Part shown: positions 9,132-22,507 of the stretch, piece by piece
Position numbering within the stretch: position 1 is the first letter of the stretch
Layout: every line of letters starts with the position of its first letter
Assembly: GCA_009746045.1 (NCBI GenBank)
Contig: RPFO01000050.1
Span: forward strand, 2,733,194 to 2,797,193
Length of the DNA stretch: 64,000 nucleotides
Direction of reading: 5' to 3'
Source of the DNA: Mesostigma viride
Lineage: Eukaryota > Streptophyta > Mesostigmatophyceae > Mesostigmatales > Mesostigmataceae
Notes under the pieces: generated by a model
Databases searched by the model: none
Told to the model about the DNA's origin: nothing
What the model saw: the letters and a program-made list of their open reading frames with translations, nothing else
Program-made: the position numbers and the translations under genes

Positions 9132-9763
9132 TAAAGCATAAGCAAAGCACCCACGGGATATGACACATCTTCACGATAGCCCACTTCCATCATAGCGTTC
9201 AAGGTTGAAAGACACTCAGCGTCGAGCAAACAGCTATAAGGCGGCTTCTTCTTAGCATTGAGGCGCTCGACCTCAACCGCGTCCGCAGCAGGGGAGTCCA
9301 CCTCGGGCTCATCGGCCACGATAACATCGGTGAGTTCCAAGGGCGGTGACGCGGGAGGGGCGCCTTCGGTTGCATTGTCGGTGGTAGGGGAGCGGCTAGA
9401 CGAAGGAGGGTCGTGCGTAAACACGACAACGCCCGAACTATTCGAGCCTGCCACCAACGCCGTGAGCCACAGCACCCCGAGCACTACCGAACAAATAGCA
9501 AGAAGCCTAACCATAGCGACTGCTAGTCAACGTACGAATGCCTTAGCACTTGTAGCCATGCTAACCTAACCTAACCGAATCGGGTAGTAGGACGAGCGCC
9601 CAAGCAAGGGGAACTGGATATATAACCCAATTCGGCGCACAGTCGCTATCTGTTCCACACCGGTCGCACGACCCAGGACGACCTGTCTCCCGACTGGGAG
9701 GCCGCGCGCGAGGACGTGCGCGCCCCCGGGGAAAGGGAGGGGTCCCGGTCAGGAGTGCCACTC
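9047..9763 (-). repeat. Right arm of 717-bp inverted repeat
   Basis: Reverse complement of 6108-6824. It carries a second copy of the polyprotein start, with its ATG at 9512-9514 reading leftwards into the loop. The inner end is again GGCATGCC (9047-9054). The outer end (9763) joins the protease region of the retrotransposon. Confidence 0.95.
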
Positions 9764-10583
9764 GTGTGCGGCGACTTGTTGCGGGGCTGGGTGACTTCCC
9801 GCTCGTGCGTGATGTTATGCACGTCGGGGCCCTGCACTTGGTATTCGCTGACAGGACTCCAAAACCGTCAGGGAACCACACCACGCGACGCCGAATGCTA
9901 ATGTCCACATCCTGCACGTCCAGCCAGTCGATGCCGATGATGATGTCGGCAGCTCCGAGCGATGCGACCGTGGCTGGGAGCTCCACAGGGATGCCTTGAA
10001 TCACAGCCTTGATCTCAACCCGACCAGGCGAGGGGCTCTTGCGACCATCTGAATAGGTCACATTCACCACTGTCGCATGTGGCCGGATGTCGTATCCTGC
10101 GCGACGCGCCAATGCCTCGTTGATGAACGACGTAGACGCACCCGTGTCCACCATGAACTGCACGTCCATGACGGTCTTGTCCTTGAGGTAGGGGTCTAAT
10201 GCTGATCCCGGTACAGCCAGACCTCCCCTAAACAGGAGCAAGTTGCGGGTACCAGCCGGAGTTGCGCGCGTAGGCTGGTCGGAGCTCGCTGCGCTACCCG
10301 TGGCCGGCTGCGTGCTTGGGGCAGAGTTCTCGCCCAAGGATGCATCCGCACTTGTATTCGCTACAAGCGGGGTGCGACTATCTACTGGAACGACTGATTC
10401 TGCGCCCGCGCTGGTATTCGCTACCAACGGGGTGTCCTTATCTAAGCTGTCTATCTGCCCGACGTTATTGACTTGCGCTACTCTATCTACCTGTCCTACA
10501 TCTACCTCTATCCGTGTAGGCAGGGACACTACGCACGAGGAACGGAGGGCCGGGAGACCGCCTCGTTCGACCGCCCGGTCCAC
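9764..10583 (-). CDS. Retrotransposon aspartic protease, C-terminally cut by the foreign cassette
   Basis: The frame begins at 10583, overlapping the end of gag by 55 bp in another frame, a layout usual for Gag-Pol frameshifting. After a Thr/Ser-rich linker comes a retropepsin-like domain: FMVDTGASTSFINEALARR holds the catalytic DTGA, and AADIIIGIDWLDVQDVDISI the second conserved strand of the fold. Pepsin-type enzymes of LTR elements cut Gag-Pol as dimers. After VVWFPDGFGVL the frame loses element-like sequence and enters the inverted arm at 9763, continuing to a stop at 9561. No reverse transcriptase follows. Confidence 0.88.
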
Positions 10584-11860
10584 TCTTCCCCCTCTACCTC
10601 ATCCTCCTCGTCGCCATGCCCATAGCCGGCGACCGCCTTGCCATCCATAACCCCCGAGGCGCCATTACCCGAGTCCTGTTGCTGTGAGAACAACTCATTC
10701 AACTCGCGGTTCACCCGCTGGAACGAAGGACCCGTAGCGCGGGGCGTCTGGTGCTGCGTGGGACGCTGCCGGGCGTCCTGCAACTTGGCTGCGCGCTCGC
10801 CCGCGTTGCGAGGCCGGTCTGGGCGCCGTGCTTGTTCCGGGCGCTTACCGAAGGCAGGCCCGGAGAAACGGGGTGACGTCTGCTCGTCGCCACGATCGCG
10901 ATCCCGTGGTGGTCGCGTGCAGTCCTTCTTGAGATGACCGACCTCGCCGCACCGGAAGCATCGCGCCTTGGACGCATCGATTGCATTGACCTGGGGCGCT
11001 TCATAGTCGCCGTCCTCCTGCTCGTGGTCGATAATGTCCTCAGAGGACCCATCTTGGTCCACCGTAGTGAAGTGGACGCGACGCGGTGCAGCACCAGCAT
11101 GCCGATAGGTGACCGCTGCGCGGCGGCGTGCGAGCACATCTGACACCTTTAGAAGGTACTGCTGGATCTCGATCACATCCCACTGCTCCCACGGTATCTC
11201 AGCAAAGCGCTTTAGCACCTCATCTAGGAGTTCCGGACTCAGCGCCTCAATGAACCGCGACCTATATTCGGTCCAGGTCAAGTCCTCAAGGCGAGCCGAG
11301 AATGCTTCAAACTCTGTCAGAAACTCGCGGAACGGTGTGGTGCCTTGGCGTAGCTTGGCAAAAGCCAGACGCTCGTGGAGCTTCCAGTCAGGGGGCACCA
11401 GCTTGCGCTCAATGCGCTCTAGTAGCTCCTCTACTGTGCGAGGGTACAAGCGCGACGCGACACTCTCACAGTTGAGTATGCCGACCACTGAGGGATCCAT
11501 GCAGTTGGTGACGACGTAGGAGATAAGAACCTCGGTAGCTAGCTCCCACCCATTGTGGTTGCACCACGCCCAGTAGATCTGTACCCACATACGCGTCCAT
11601 TCGTCGATCTCGCGAGGGTTCATAGTCGCGCGCAGCTTGGGCACTGGTTTAAAGTCAGGCATGGGCGGCGCCTTAAACGCGTCGGCCCGAGGTCCGCCCA
11701 CTGCGCGATACGGCGGAACATTAAAGATCGACAACGAGTCATCTGCCGATGCAGGCGCTGACCTAGTCGCGCTGCGTTGTAGCCAGACAGACGAGGGATG
11801 CGCGTAGCCAGGATCACTGGGTGCCATGCGACTCAAGTTGAGGTTATTGCCATGCGACAC
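10529..11860 (-). CDS. Gag polyprotein with CCHC zinc knuckle
   Basis: 443 residues. The centre (residues ~70-250) resembles a Ty3/Gypsy retrotransposon gag domain: MNPREIDEWTRMWVQIYWAW, then LRQGTTPFREFLTEFEAFSARL and FIEALSPELLDEVL. A single CCHC knuckle, CFRCGEVGHLKKDC, lies near residue 300 and is followed by an Arg-rich tail typical of nucleocapsid. Gag forms the particle that packages element RNA. Coding-like sequence in the same frame continues upstream of the first Met to about 12050 (DLQSNATSLW...EARVPPPVYDEAG), so the real product may be joined to the Gln-rich ORF by recoding or splicing. Confidence 0.9.
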   Translation of the reverse strand: MSHGNNLNLSRMAPSDPGYAHPSSVWLQRSATRSAPASADDSLSIFNVPPYRAVGGPRADAFKAPPMPDFKPVPKLRATMNPREIDEWTRMWVQIYWAWCNHNGWELATEVLISYVVTNCMDPSVVGILNCESVASRLYPRTVEELLERIERKLVPPDWKLHERLAFAKLRQGTTPFREFLTEFEAFSARLEDLTWTEYRSRFIEALSPELLDEVLKRFAEIPWEQWDVIEIQQYLLKVSDVLARRRAAVTYRHAGAAPRRVHFTTVDQDGSSEDIIDHEQEDGDYEAPQVNAIDASKARCFRCGEVGHLKKDCTRPPRDRDRGDEQTSPRFSGPAFGKRPEQARRPDRPRNAGERAAKLQDARQRPTQHQTPRATGPSFQRVNRELNELFSQQQDSGNGASGVMDGKAVAGYGHGDEEDEVEGEEWTGRSNEAVSRPSVPRA

Positions 11861-12651
11861 GCTCGGCCGCGCAGGTCCGGCTGCTGGGACATTGCGCGCC
11901 GGATGGGACGACGCGGGCCCAGCCTCATCGTATACCGGCGGTGGAACCCTAGCCTCGTCCTGGGTCCACAGCGATGTCGCATTGGACTGCAGGTCACCGC
12001 TAAAAGAAACCCGTCGACCGCTCGCCCAGGGATGTTGTAATCGTTGGGCACGTTGCGCGTGATAATAGGCGCGTTCTGACTAAGCGGACCAAACATCTGC
12101 GACCCGGTCGGCTGGCTTAGCGGCTGCTGCTGCTGCTGCAACGGCGGAAGCTGCTGCGGCTGCTGCCACTGTTGCTGCGGCGGCGGCGGTGGCTGCTGCT
12201 GCTGTACTGGCTGCTGCTGCCACTGCTGCGGCAACGGCTGTTGCTGTTCCGAATGCTGCTGTGGGGACTGCACTGGGTGCTGCTGCGGCTGCCCGGGCGG
12301 GCGTTGCTGCGGCTGCACTGACTGGTGCTGGGCTGCACTCGTGGGATTCGATCTGGGCCGGGTCTCATCACCTGCCCGTTCCATCAGCTGGTTATACTCA
12401 GCCTGCATTCGCTGCGGCTGGTATTCCTCCCTATTATCCATCCTATCCGCTCCTCGTGGCCTTCGCGGCTCACGGGAGGTACTAGCCAGCTCACCTGGGT
12501 GACCTACAGGACTGCCTTGCTGGTAGGACGAGCCCTGTTGTGATACCTCCTGTACTTGGTACTCTGGGCTGCCCTGCCTATCCAAGTCTGCACCTCCCTC
12601 CTCGGAATGACTCCTAGTCGTGCCGCGTACCTTCTTTTTACCCCGCGGCAT
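11833..12651 (-). CDS. Gln/Pro-rich N-terminal ORF upstream of gag
   Basis: The frame starts at MPRGKKKVRG (12651) and is very rich in Gln and Pro between about 12100 and 12360, with CAG/CCG-type codons. It ends in an ordinary segment (QNAPIITRNVPNDYNIPGRA), after which the coding signal seems to move to the gag frame near 12030. The last ~55 codons are probably the wrong frame. It may be the N-terminal part of Gag. The Gln-rich part is low complexity and gives no clue to function. Confidence 0.5.
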   Translation of the reverse strand: MPRGKKKVRGTTRSHSEEGGADLDRQGSPEYQVQEVSQQGSSYQQGSPVGHPGELASTSREPRRPRGADRMDNREEYQPQRMQAEYNQLMERAGDETRPRSNPTSAAQHQSVQPQQRPPGQPQQHPVQSPQQHSEQQQPLPQQWQQQPVQQQQPPPPPQQQWQQPQQLPPLQQQQQPLSQPTGSQMFGPLSQNAPIITRNVPNDYNIPGRAVDGFLLAVTCSPMRHRCGPRTRLGFHRRYTMRLGPRRPIRRAMSQQPDLRGRACRMAITST

Positions 12652-12810
12652 GTTTACCAGTACCACATCCACAAGAGAAGGAAGGAAGGAGAGAGGAAGA
12701 AGGAGGAAAATGCCATGCACATGCCCACAAGCAATCAACCAAGCGACTGCCCTACGTTATTCTGCTAATGTAGCTATTATATAGTAAGCTATAATTAGTA
12801 CTCTACTCCT

Positions 12811-13236
12811 CTAGAAACTAGGTGGCTGCCTAGGTGGGGTGCTGACAGTGAGTTGGCTGAACGTGACTGTGACAGCCTGTGTGTCCCCCGTCCTGCTCTC
12901 TACTGTTGCACTATTGGGTGCACAGCTACGGCCCCTAGGCATTGGGCGAGTCCTAATCTCCTGAGGTGGTGCCTCTACGTGCAAGCCTACTGGACGTGTC
13001 ATGTATTCCTGGATAAACCTATCTGCTTCCCATGCTGTCTTGAATCCCTTAAAGATAGCCCTATGCCTATCCACTATATAGTTCTTGCAGTCTACCCAGC
13101 TATAGAAAATACCTACTTTCCCTGTGCCTCCATCATGTGCCACAGCATAGTAAAGTTGCCTAGATACATCACTATCCCAACCCCCAAGTCCATTATTATA
13201 TCTATTATTATTTCTATTATTACTATTAGCCATCAC
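12811..13236 (-). CDS. Small ORF with an RNase H1-type hybrid-binding / caulimovirus-VI domain
   Basis: 141 residues, the first ORF after the 5' LTR. Residues ~27-75 read YYAVAHDGGTGKVGIFYSWV, DCKNYIVDRHRAIFKGFKT and AWEADRFI. This matches the small fold known as the RNase H1 N-terminal hybrid-binding domain or caulimovirus gene VI domain (pattern YYAV..G...GIF.SW..C......AIFKGF.T..EA..FI), which binds RNA/DNA hybrids or double-stranded RNA. The N-terminus is Asn-rich, and the C-terminal half is Pro/Thr-rich. No RNase H catalytic domain is attached. The domain call rests on the motif alone. Confidence 0.75.
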   Translation of the reverse strand: MMANSNNRNNNRYNNGLGGWDSDVSRQLYYAVAHDGGTGKVGIFYSWVDCKNYIVDRHRAIFKGFKTAWEADRFIQEYMTRPVGLHVEAPPQEIRTRPMPRGRSCAPNSATVESRTGDTQAVTVTFSQLTVSTPPRQPPSF

Positions 13237-13924
13237 ACACGTTGTCTATTGCCAGCAGACAGAGATAGAAAAGAGAAAGGAACCTTTTTACCTCTAGTGT
13301 GTGACCTGTCACAGGGGGGGGATGCCAACTGGCTCTAATCTAATCACTATCACAGAAATCAGGAGCTTCGCGCCCCTAATTCCATACAAGAGGGTAGCCT
13401 CCGTGATAACTGCCCGCCTTTTCGCAAGGACGAAGCCACGGAAACCACCCTACCAGCGCCCACAGCTTTCGCAGCCAGGACGCTAGTCACAATACGTCAC
13501 AGAAACGACAAATTCACAAACAAAACAACAAGGATGGGCGCACATCCTACGCGTGCAGGTAAGAGAGACGGAGCAAGGCGGTTGGCTGCAAGCTACTACC
13601 ACATACTGCATGACAAAACGTACCTTGGCGTTGCGCAGCCGACTTTCCTCCCTAGCTTGTGGCGCCGATTCCTTGTAGTGGTGCAGAGCCGAGCTCCCCG
13701 TCGGTGCCCAGTCGACAGGTGATGCTTCTAAGCCCTACACTATGACCGCCCTTTCAGCTAGACGATGCCGCCTTTCACCACAGCCAGCTGCCCAGGCTGG
13801 CGGGTCGAACTCGGCTTTCTATCTCACTAAATATTGGGCCGGTCCTGCGCAGGCCCTGCGCTATTAAGAATGCACCTAGCGGCTTAAACACAAGGGCTCT
13901 TCGCGAGCACCTGTGGAAAACCTC

Positions 13925-13943
13925 TAGAACTACCTCCGATCCA
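13925..13943 (-). promoter_or_regulatory. Candidate tRNA primer-binding site
   Basis: One base inside the 5' LTR the minus strand begins TGGATCGGAGGTAGTTC. A TGG start complements the CCA end of a tRNA, and this is the expected place for first-strand priming. I could not match it to a particular tRNA. Confidence 0.5.
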
Positions 13944-13944
13944 G

Positions 13945-14581
13945 TGTTACGTCCCGAGCCGGACGGTGCGAAAGATCTAATCTAGTATAAGGTGCAGTTT
14001 AATAAGCCGGCATAGCCGCGCATCCGCGTACCGCGATAGCAAGCAAAGATCGCAGTAAATTGACTAACTGAGCAGCGGTTTATCCTCAGCTAGGCCTTAT
14101 AGCATGATTAATTAATCTAGCTATATAACACGGCATGTCATGAGGCAAATGACATCCGGATTAGTGCCCCTTGGTCTGAGAGAGTCGTCAACACTCGTTT
14201 CATTAATCATCAAACCAAAGAGAGCGAGTCCATCGTCCACAGACCAATTTCACCTAGCTGCGCTACCAAGCTGGCAAGTTGGTGTGCAGGCGCGCCGACA
14301 TGCGCGCCGATCTTCCAGATACTGCCGTCAAGCCCCAATAGGTTCTGTCTGACGTCTAGGGCCGGTCCGGCCCCTAGAAGATCTCGTACTTCTGGCTAGG
14401 CCCAAAATAACTGGTCCGGAACACACAAAGTACCAAATAAACACACAAAGTCCCGAATTGAGTCCTATAGTCCGGCGGACTATGAAAGCGAGCTATCGAA
14501 AGTCCCAAACGAATAACAAATGACTTTCGACTTATTTATTGAAGGCATTGTTACGCCCATACAAAGGTCTGGGCCGTAACA
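13945..14581 (-). repeat. 5' LTR of the chromovirus
   Basis: 637-bp copy of 1507-2143 with three substitutions. It lies just outside the 5' flank of the ParA-like gene, so an LTR promoter or terminator could affect that gene. The region 13237-13944 between LTR and first ORF is leader without a gene. Confidence 0.95.
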
Positions 14582-14586
14582 CAGAG

Positions 14587-14986
14587 CTTGGCACGGATTG
14601 GTATCGCATATCATGGCTGAACACAGCCCAACACAGCACAAGGCATAGCAAAGTTAGTGAGGCGAGCATAGTCAACTGGGCGGGCAGTAGCTCAGGTAGG
14701 CGAGTAGTAGAGTGCGTAGTAGTAGTTTGTGTGGCACACCTTGTTTGCACGGCATGTCTTCTACCACCTCGAATGGTTGCACTATTTGTTGTGGCCAAGG
14801 CGCTTTGCGCAAATTTCTTGCTAATCCTTGGCGGTGCAATCCTTGGACCATGACCTTCGTGATAAACAGGGCCCCGCAAGAGTGGACGCGGCGGGCCCGA
14901 CCACACCCCCAGCGAGACCTGGGGAGAAGGCGGCCAAGTCATCCCCGGACCAAGCAGCCGGGCCAAGCACGGCGCCTGTCACAGAA
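14587..14986. other. 5' flank of the ParA-like gene
   Basis: No independent gene. The frame used by the ParA-like first exon is already open from 14828, so the coding sequence may start upstream through another exon or a non-ATG codon. I placed the start at the first in-frame ATG. Confidence 0.4.
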
Positions 14987-18947
<3,961 letters not shown>

Positions 18948-20030
18948 GCGCCAGTTCCCTGCAAAGTAACATGGCTGCCCCACTTTCCGGTAGCTGGGCG
19001 GTTCGGTGCAAATGGTAGCATTGTCGAGTATAGGGAAGGGGGAGGAGCGCTGTGGCCTCAGTCAGGTGATTTAGATAGAGTGTTAATAGTCTGGTTGACA
19101 TTTGATATTCCAGATCGGCGTATGTGGCCAGTTTCTTCATTCTTGTTTGATAGGAAGCCTGTTAGCTGTTTGGCAACTGATTTCTATCACTCACAAATAC
19201 CCCCAGTCAGTGGGGGTCACGCGTGGGTTCTAGGACCCAATTTGGTTAAAGTAGTGATTCTTGAAGACCGTGGTGCACACACTCCTACAACTCGTGGTTA
19301 GTTAAGCACTCACATCCTATTCCACTGCGGACTTATGTTCACGTGACGCAGTCACGTGTCTATGAATTAATTAATTGATCCCATTCCACCATTGATTGAG
19401 GATTTATGCTCATAGGACGCATTCACGTGCTATTGAATTAGCTAGTCCATCGCTACTGAAACAATCGCAGGAGATTAGCCATTAGACTTCAAGCCACCTA
19501 GCTACTACAAGTTCTAAATAGGTTGTTCCAGCTCCAAAAGTTTGTTCTGCATGTGATAACATGTTCACGTACAGCTCTTAAAAGGACGCCCGGGCTTAAA
19601 ATTTACATGCATAAGGTGTGATGCACCTGCGGGCAGTGTCAGATAGATCAGTGAAGCGCTTGACAGTGTGGGCCCAACATGCATGCTCTGGATGCTAGTT
19701 TTGCCACGTACAACAGCCGGGCCCTAATGGCACAGCAACTGGCACGTACGCATGGTCCAGGTGCCACTGTATCCGGCGGAATCTGACTGGGGCGCCATGG
19801 CCGGCCGGTCTGCATGGTGCCTACCTGTGGCTTGAGGACGTACGTACACTGTTCATAGCCGGGCCGGGCCGGCCTCAATAACCGATCCTTTAATTATGCA
19901 TGCGTCCAATGCCCACTAGCTAATACATTATAGCTGTCTTCCCATGCGCGTGTTTACTTGGGCCAGCAATCAGCGTTCGCCGGCTATTTTGCACATGAGA
20001 GTTCATGAACAAGATGTGCACGCTTTCTTC
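18948..20030. other. Gene-free interval with dispersed-repeat ends
   Basis: Only short unsupported frames. It contains two CACGTG palindrome-type ends with TTAATTAA near 19337-19375 and 19410-19440. No gene seen. Confidence 0.5.
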
Positions 20031-20688
20031 CTGTTCAGCGGTTTCTTCCTGTGCAGCGGTTCCTCTCTCGTCGCAAGCGGTTGCACGACCTCACCTGGAC
20101 GCTGGATGACGACCTGACCCCCGCTCAGCAGCAGCGACGTGACCTGTGGCCTGAATACCTCCGCCACAAGCAGGACCCCCAGAAGCCCAAGGTGTACTGG
20201 AGGGGCGGGGACCTGATGATCAACCACAAGATGTGGACGCCCCCAGCGGGCTAGAATAGCTTGTAGCCCTAGCTTGACTTCATTGGTAGTCACTGCCGCC
20301 ATGGCAGCCATGCTTAGAATGTTTGCCTAGTTGTGCCACCTTACCTAGTCACGTGCACCGCAAACGCACGGTACACAACCAGCCATAGCCCGATAGCTTA
20401 GTCCTTGTACAGCCATGCTACGTCCTGGCTTCGATCAGATTACTTGCCCACGCTCCTTGTTATGATATGCTCACACGGGCCTTATTGCACCCACAGTATG
20501 CCGGATCGTTAGCGTGTCCGTTTAGCTAGCGCGCCCGAATGCAGCTGTGGCATGCCTTTGGCATGAAGGAGACTGGGGGTCTCTGCCGGTCTGCCCTTTC
20601 TCCTGTTGTGCACACACAGGGATTAAAAGCACTTCGGTGCTCCGTGACTCCCCAACGGGAGCACGTGTTTTAATTAATTAATTAATTT
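20031..20688 (+). mobile_element. Non-LTR element copy: ORF1 C-terminal domain plus 3' UTR and (TTAA)n tail
   Basis: Bases 20055-20254 encode FLSRRKRLHDLTWTLDDDLT followed by PAQQQRRDLWPEYLRHKQ, the same domain as in the copies at 24120-24300, 24430-24676 and 26890-27110. It resembles the C-terminal domain of LINE ORF1 RNA-binding proteins. About 420 bp of 3' UTR follow, ending in a GTGCTCC/GGAGCAC stem-loop (20638-20665) and ttaattaattaatta. No reverse transcriptase is attached. A second short tail of the same family sits at 20691-20775. Confidence 0.65.
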
Positions 20689-20789
20689 CTTCCTTTTGTG
20701 CACATACAGGGATCAAAAGCACTCCGGTGCTCCCAGACTCCCCATTGGTCAACGGGAGCACAAGATCTAATTGAATATATATTAAAAAA

Positions 20790-21633
20790 CCTACGCGGGT
20801 ATTCTGCACACGGCTGATTGGATTGCTCTTTTCGCGGACCTCAACGCCCAGGGACGTGCGTGGCTGTTCTCGCTTTCCTTGCGGAGTGTGGGCTCGGCGT
20901 ACCTTCGTGCTCTTCCCATGGCCCCCCCATTCGCCTTGGCTCCCAGCCACTACTCGGTGGCGCTCCGGCACCAGCTATTTGCCCCGCAGCCTCTTGTTCC
21001 GGCCGGGCGGCCTTGTGGTAGCTGTGGGCAGCCGCTGGATCCCACGGGGACTCACTACCTTGCCTGCATGGGGGGCCAACAGAATCAGAATTGGTATTTG
21101 TATTTGCACACTGTCCTCCTGACGGTGGTGCTCGCCATGATTCGGTCGGTTTTCCCCCACGCGAACATCCGGTCCGAGGATGCGGATGGCGCTGCCTTCT
21201 ATTCCCCCAACCACCGGCCTGACATCGTGGTGCTGGACTTTGAGGGGGTGGCCGGCATCTGCTTATTGACGTTTCGGTGGCGCGGCCCTTGGCTCTTAGC
21301 CACGTGGCTGGGGCCTCCCTCACGGCAGGTTACACGGCGGACCGGGCGGAGCGGGCCAAGCTCCTGGCCTACGGCGACGTCGGGCACCATCGTGTGGTGC
21401 CCTTTGTCCTGGAGGAGTTTGGGGCCATGGGGCCCCTGACCTCCGCCTTCTTCAAGGAGTGTTGCCGGCTCCGGGAGGACCGGCTGGACCTGGAGGGCCA
21501 GCGGGCCCCATGGTCGGCGCGGACCTGGACGTCATATTGGCGTCAGCGCTTGTCGGTGGCGCTGACTCGGGCCATGGCTGACATCATGCTCCGCCGTACG
21601 CGGGCTGATTTTGCGGTGCAGCAGGGCTATTAG
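20790..21633 (+). pseudogene. LINE ORF2 C-terminus: zinc knuckle and endonuclease-like domain, one frameshift
   Basis: The reading starts in ILHTADWIALFADLNAQGRA and contains CGSCGQPLDPTGTHYLAC (a CxxC...H...C cluster), RPDIVVLDFEG and then LLIDVSVARPLALSHVAGA. This order is seen at the C-terminal end of LINE-type polyproteins of green algae, where RPD...DVSV looks like a PD-(D/E)XK-related nuclease core. The frame changes at the G run near 21242-21250, after LDFEG, so the copy is broken. The reverse transcriptase domain upstream is missing: a 5' truncation, usual for LINE copies. It ends in QQGY and a stop at 21633. Confidence 0.65.
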
Positions 21634-21654
21634 GTTCCTCCGTTAGGCGTTTCC

Positions 21655-21888
21655 ATTGGTCTTATCGTAGTATAGAGCTTTGACATGGCTCTGTATACAG
21701 GTTTATAGCTGGGCCGGTTTGCTTTGGTTTGAGTGATTTCACTCTGCTGTAAGTAATTATATTTTTAATATATATATTAAAAATATAATTACTTACAGCA
21801 GAGTGAAATCACTCAAACCAAAGCAAACGCCCAGCTATAAACCTGTATACAGAGCCATGTCAAAGCTCTATACTACGATAAGACCAAT
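21655..21888. repeat. 234-bp near-perfect palindrome
   Basis: Bases 21655-21771 are mirrored in reverse complement at 21773-21888 around the centre tttttaatatatatattaaaaa. The only clear difference is a two-base change near gggccggtttg/gggcgtttg. The left arm is the sequence directly after the LINE ORF2 stop. The right arm leads into an ORF1-like segment. Confidence 0.95.
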
Positions 21889-21949
21889 ATATATACTGAA
21901 ATGTACAAACAATTGCCTATACTATAATTTACAACGCTTTTTTTTAGCA

Positions 21950-22414
21950 CAAGAGCGCAAGCTCCTCGGGCCAGGTGGGCCCATCCCCGACGAGAACCTG
22001 GAGAGGTTCCTTGCCCGGCAAGGGAACACCCACCGCCTCGCCATCCTGTGCAGCCACTTCCAGCTCACTGAAGCCGCCCTCGCCGTCCGCACCGGCCCCA
22101 GCCCGGCCTGCGCGCAGCCGGCAGCCACATCGGCTCCCTCCCTCTGCAAGGATGACATCCTAGCAGTGCTGGAGGAGCACGTGACCTTGCCGTTGGCCGA
22201 GAAGCTGACCTCGCTAAACACGACGCTCAACAAGGTGGAGGCCCGGGCCTCCAATTTGGAAACCAAGGTCGTCCACAAGCTGTCCAACCACAGTTCATGC
22301 ACGGCGCTGCACACCGCTGCGCAGGCATCTGAGACGCACGCTGCACTTGTCTCTCGCCTAAACCAGGTGGAGGACACGGCGTGCGGCGTGCTCATGAAGA
22401 AGCTAATTCAATGA
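21950..22414 (+). pseudogene. LINE ORF1-like fragment with coiled coil
   Basis: The frame reads QERKLLGPGGPIPDENLERF and then a heptad-like stretch (LPLAEKLTSLNTTLNKVEAR, ASNLETKVVHKLSNH). It looks like the coiled-coil part of an ORF1 RNA-binding protein. It is isolated between a palindrome and a TTAA array. The protein family is not certain. Confidence 0.4.
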
Positions 22415-22507
22415 AGCCATCAGGCCACACCGAGGCCCTGGCCATCAGGCCACACCATGGCCTCACAGGTCCCAAAGATAGCGGAGCAGGCCGCAACCAT
22501 CGCATCC

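Larger units (their letters stand above)
1502..14586 (-). mobile_element. Full-length Ty3/Gypsy chromovirus LTR retrotransposon with RT/RNase H replaced
   Basis: A 13,075-bp element (1507-14581) is flanked by the 5-bp duplication cagag (1502-1506 and 14582-14586). In minus-strand order it has: 5' LTR (13945-14581), a TGG-starting primer-binding candidate, a small hybrid-binding-domain ORF, a Gln-rich ORF, gag with a zinc knuckle, an aspartic protease, then a foreign 3.66-kb cassette, then integrase with chromodomain, a further ORF, a purine-rich tract and the 3' LTR (1507-2143). Reverse transcriptase and RNase H, which in Ty3/Gypsy elements lie between protease and integrase, are absent. The integrase region also carries frameshifts. 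Three differences in 637 LTR bases point to a recent insertion, so the copy was probably mobilised in trans. Confidence 0.93.

Noticed and set aside
12117-12485. Ala/Ser-rich frames opposite the Gln-rich ORF
   Set aside because: Shadows of CAG-type codons on the other strand.
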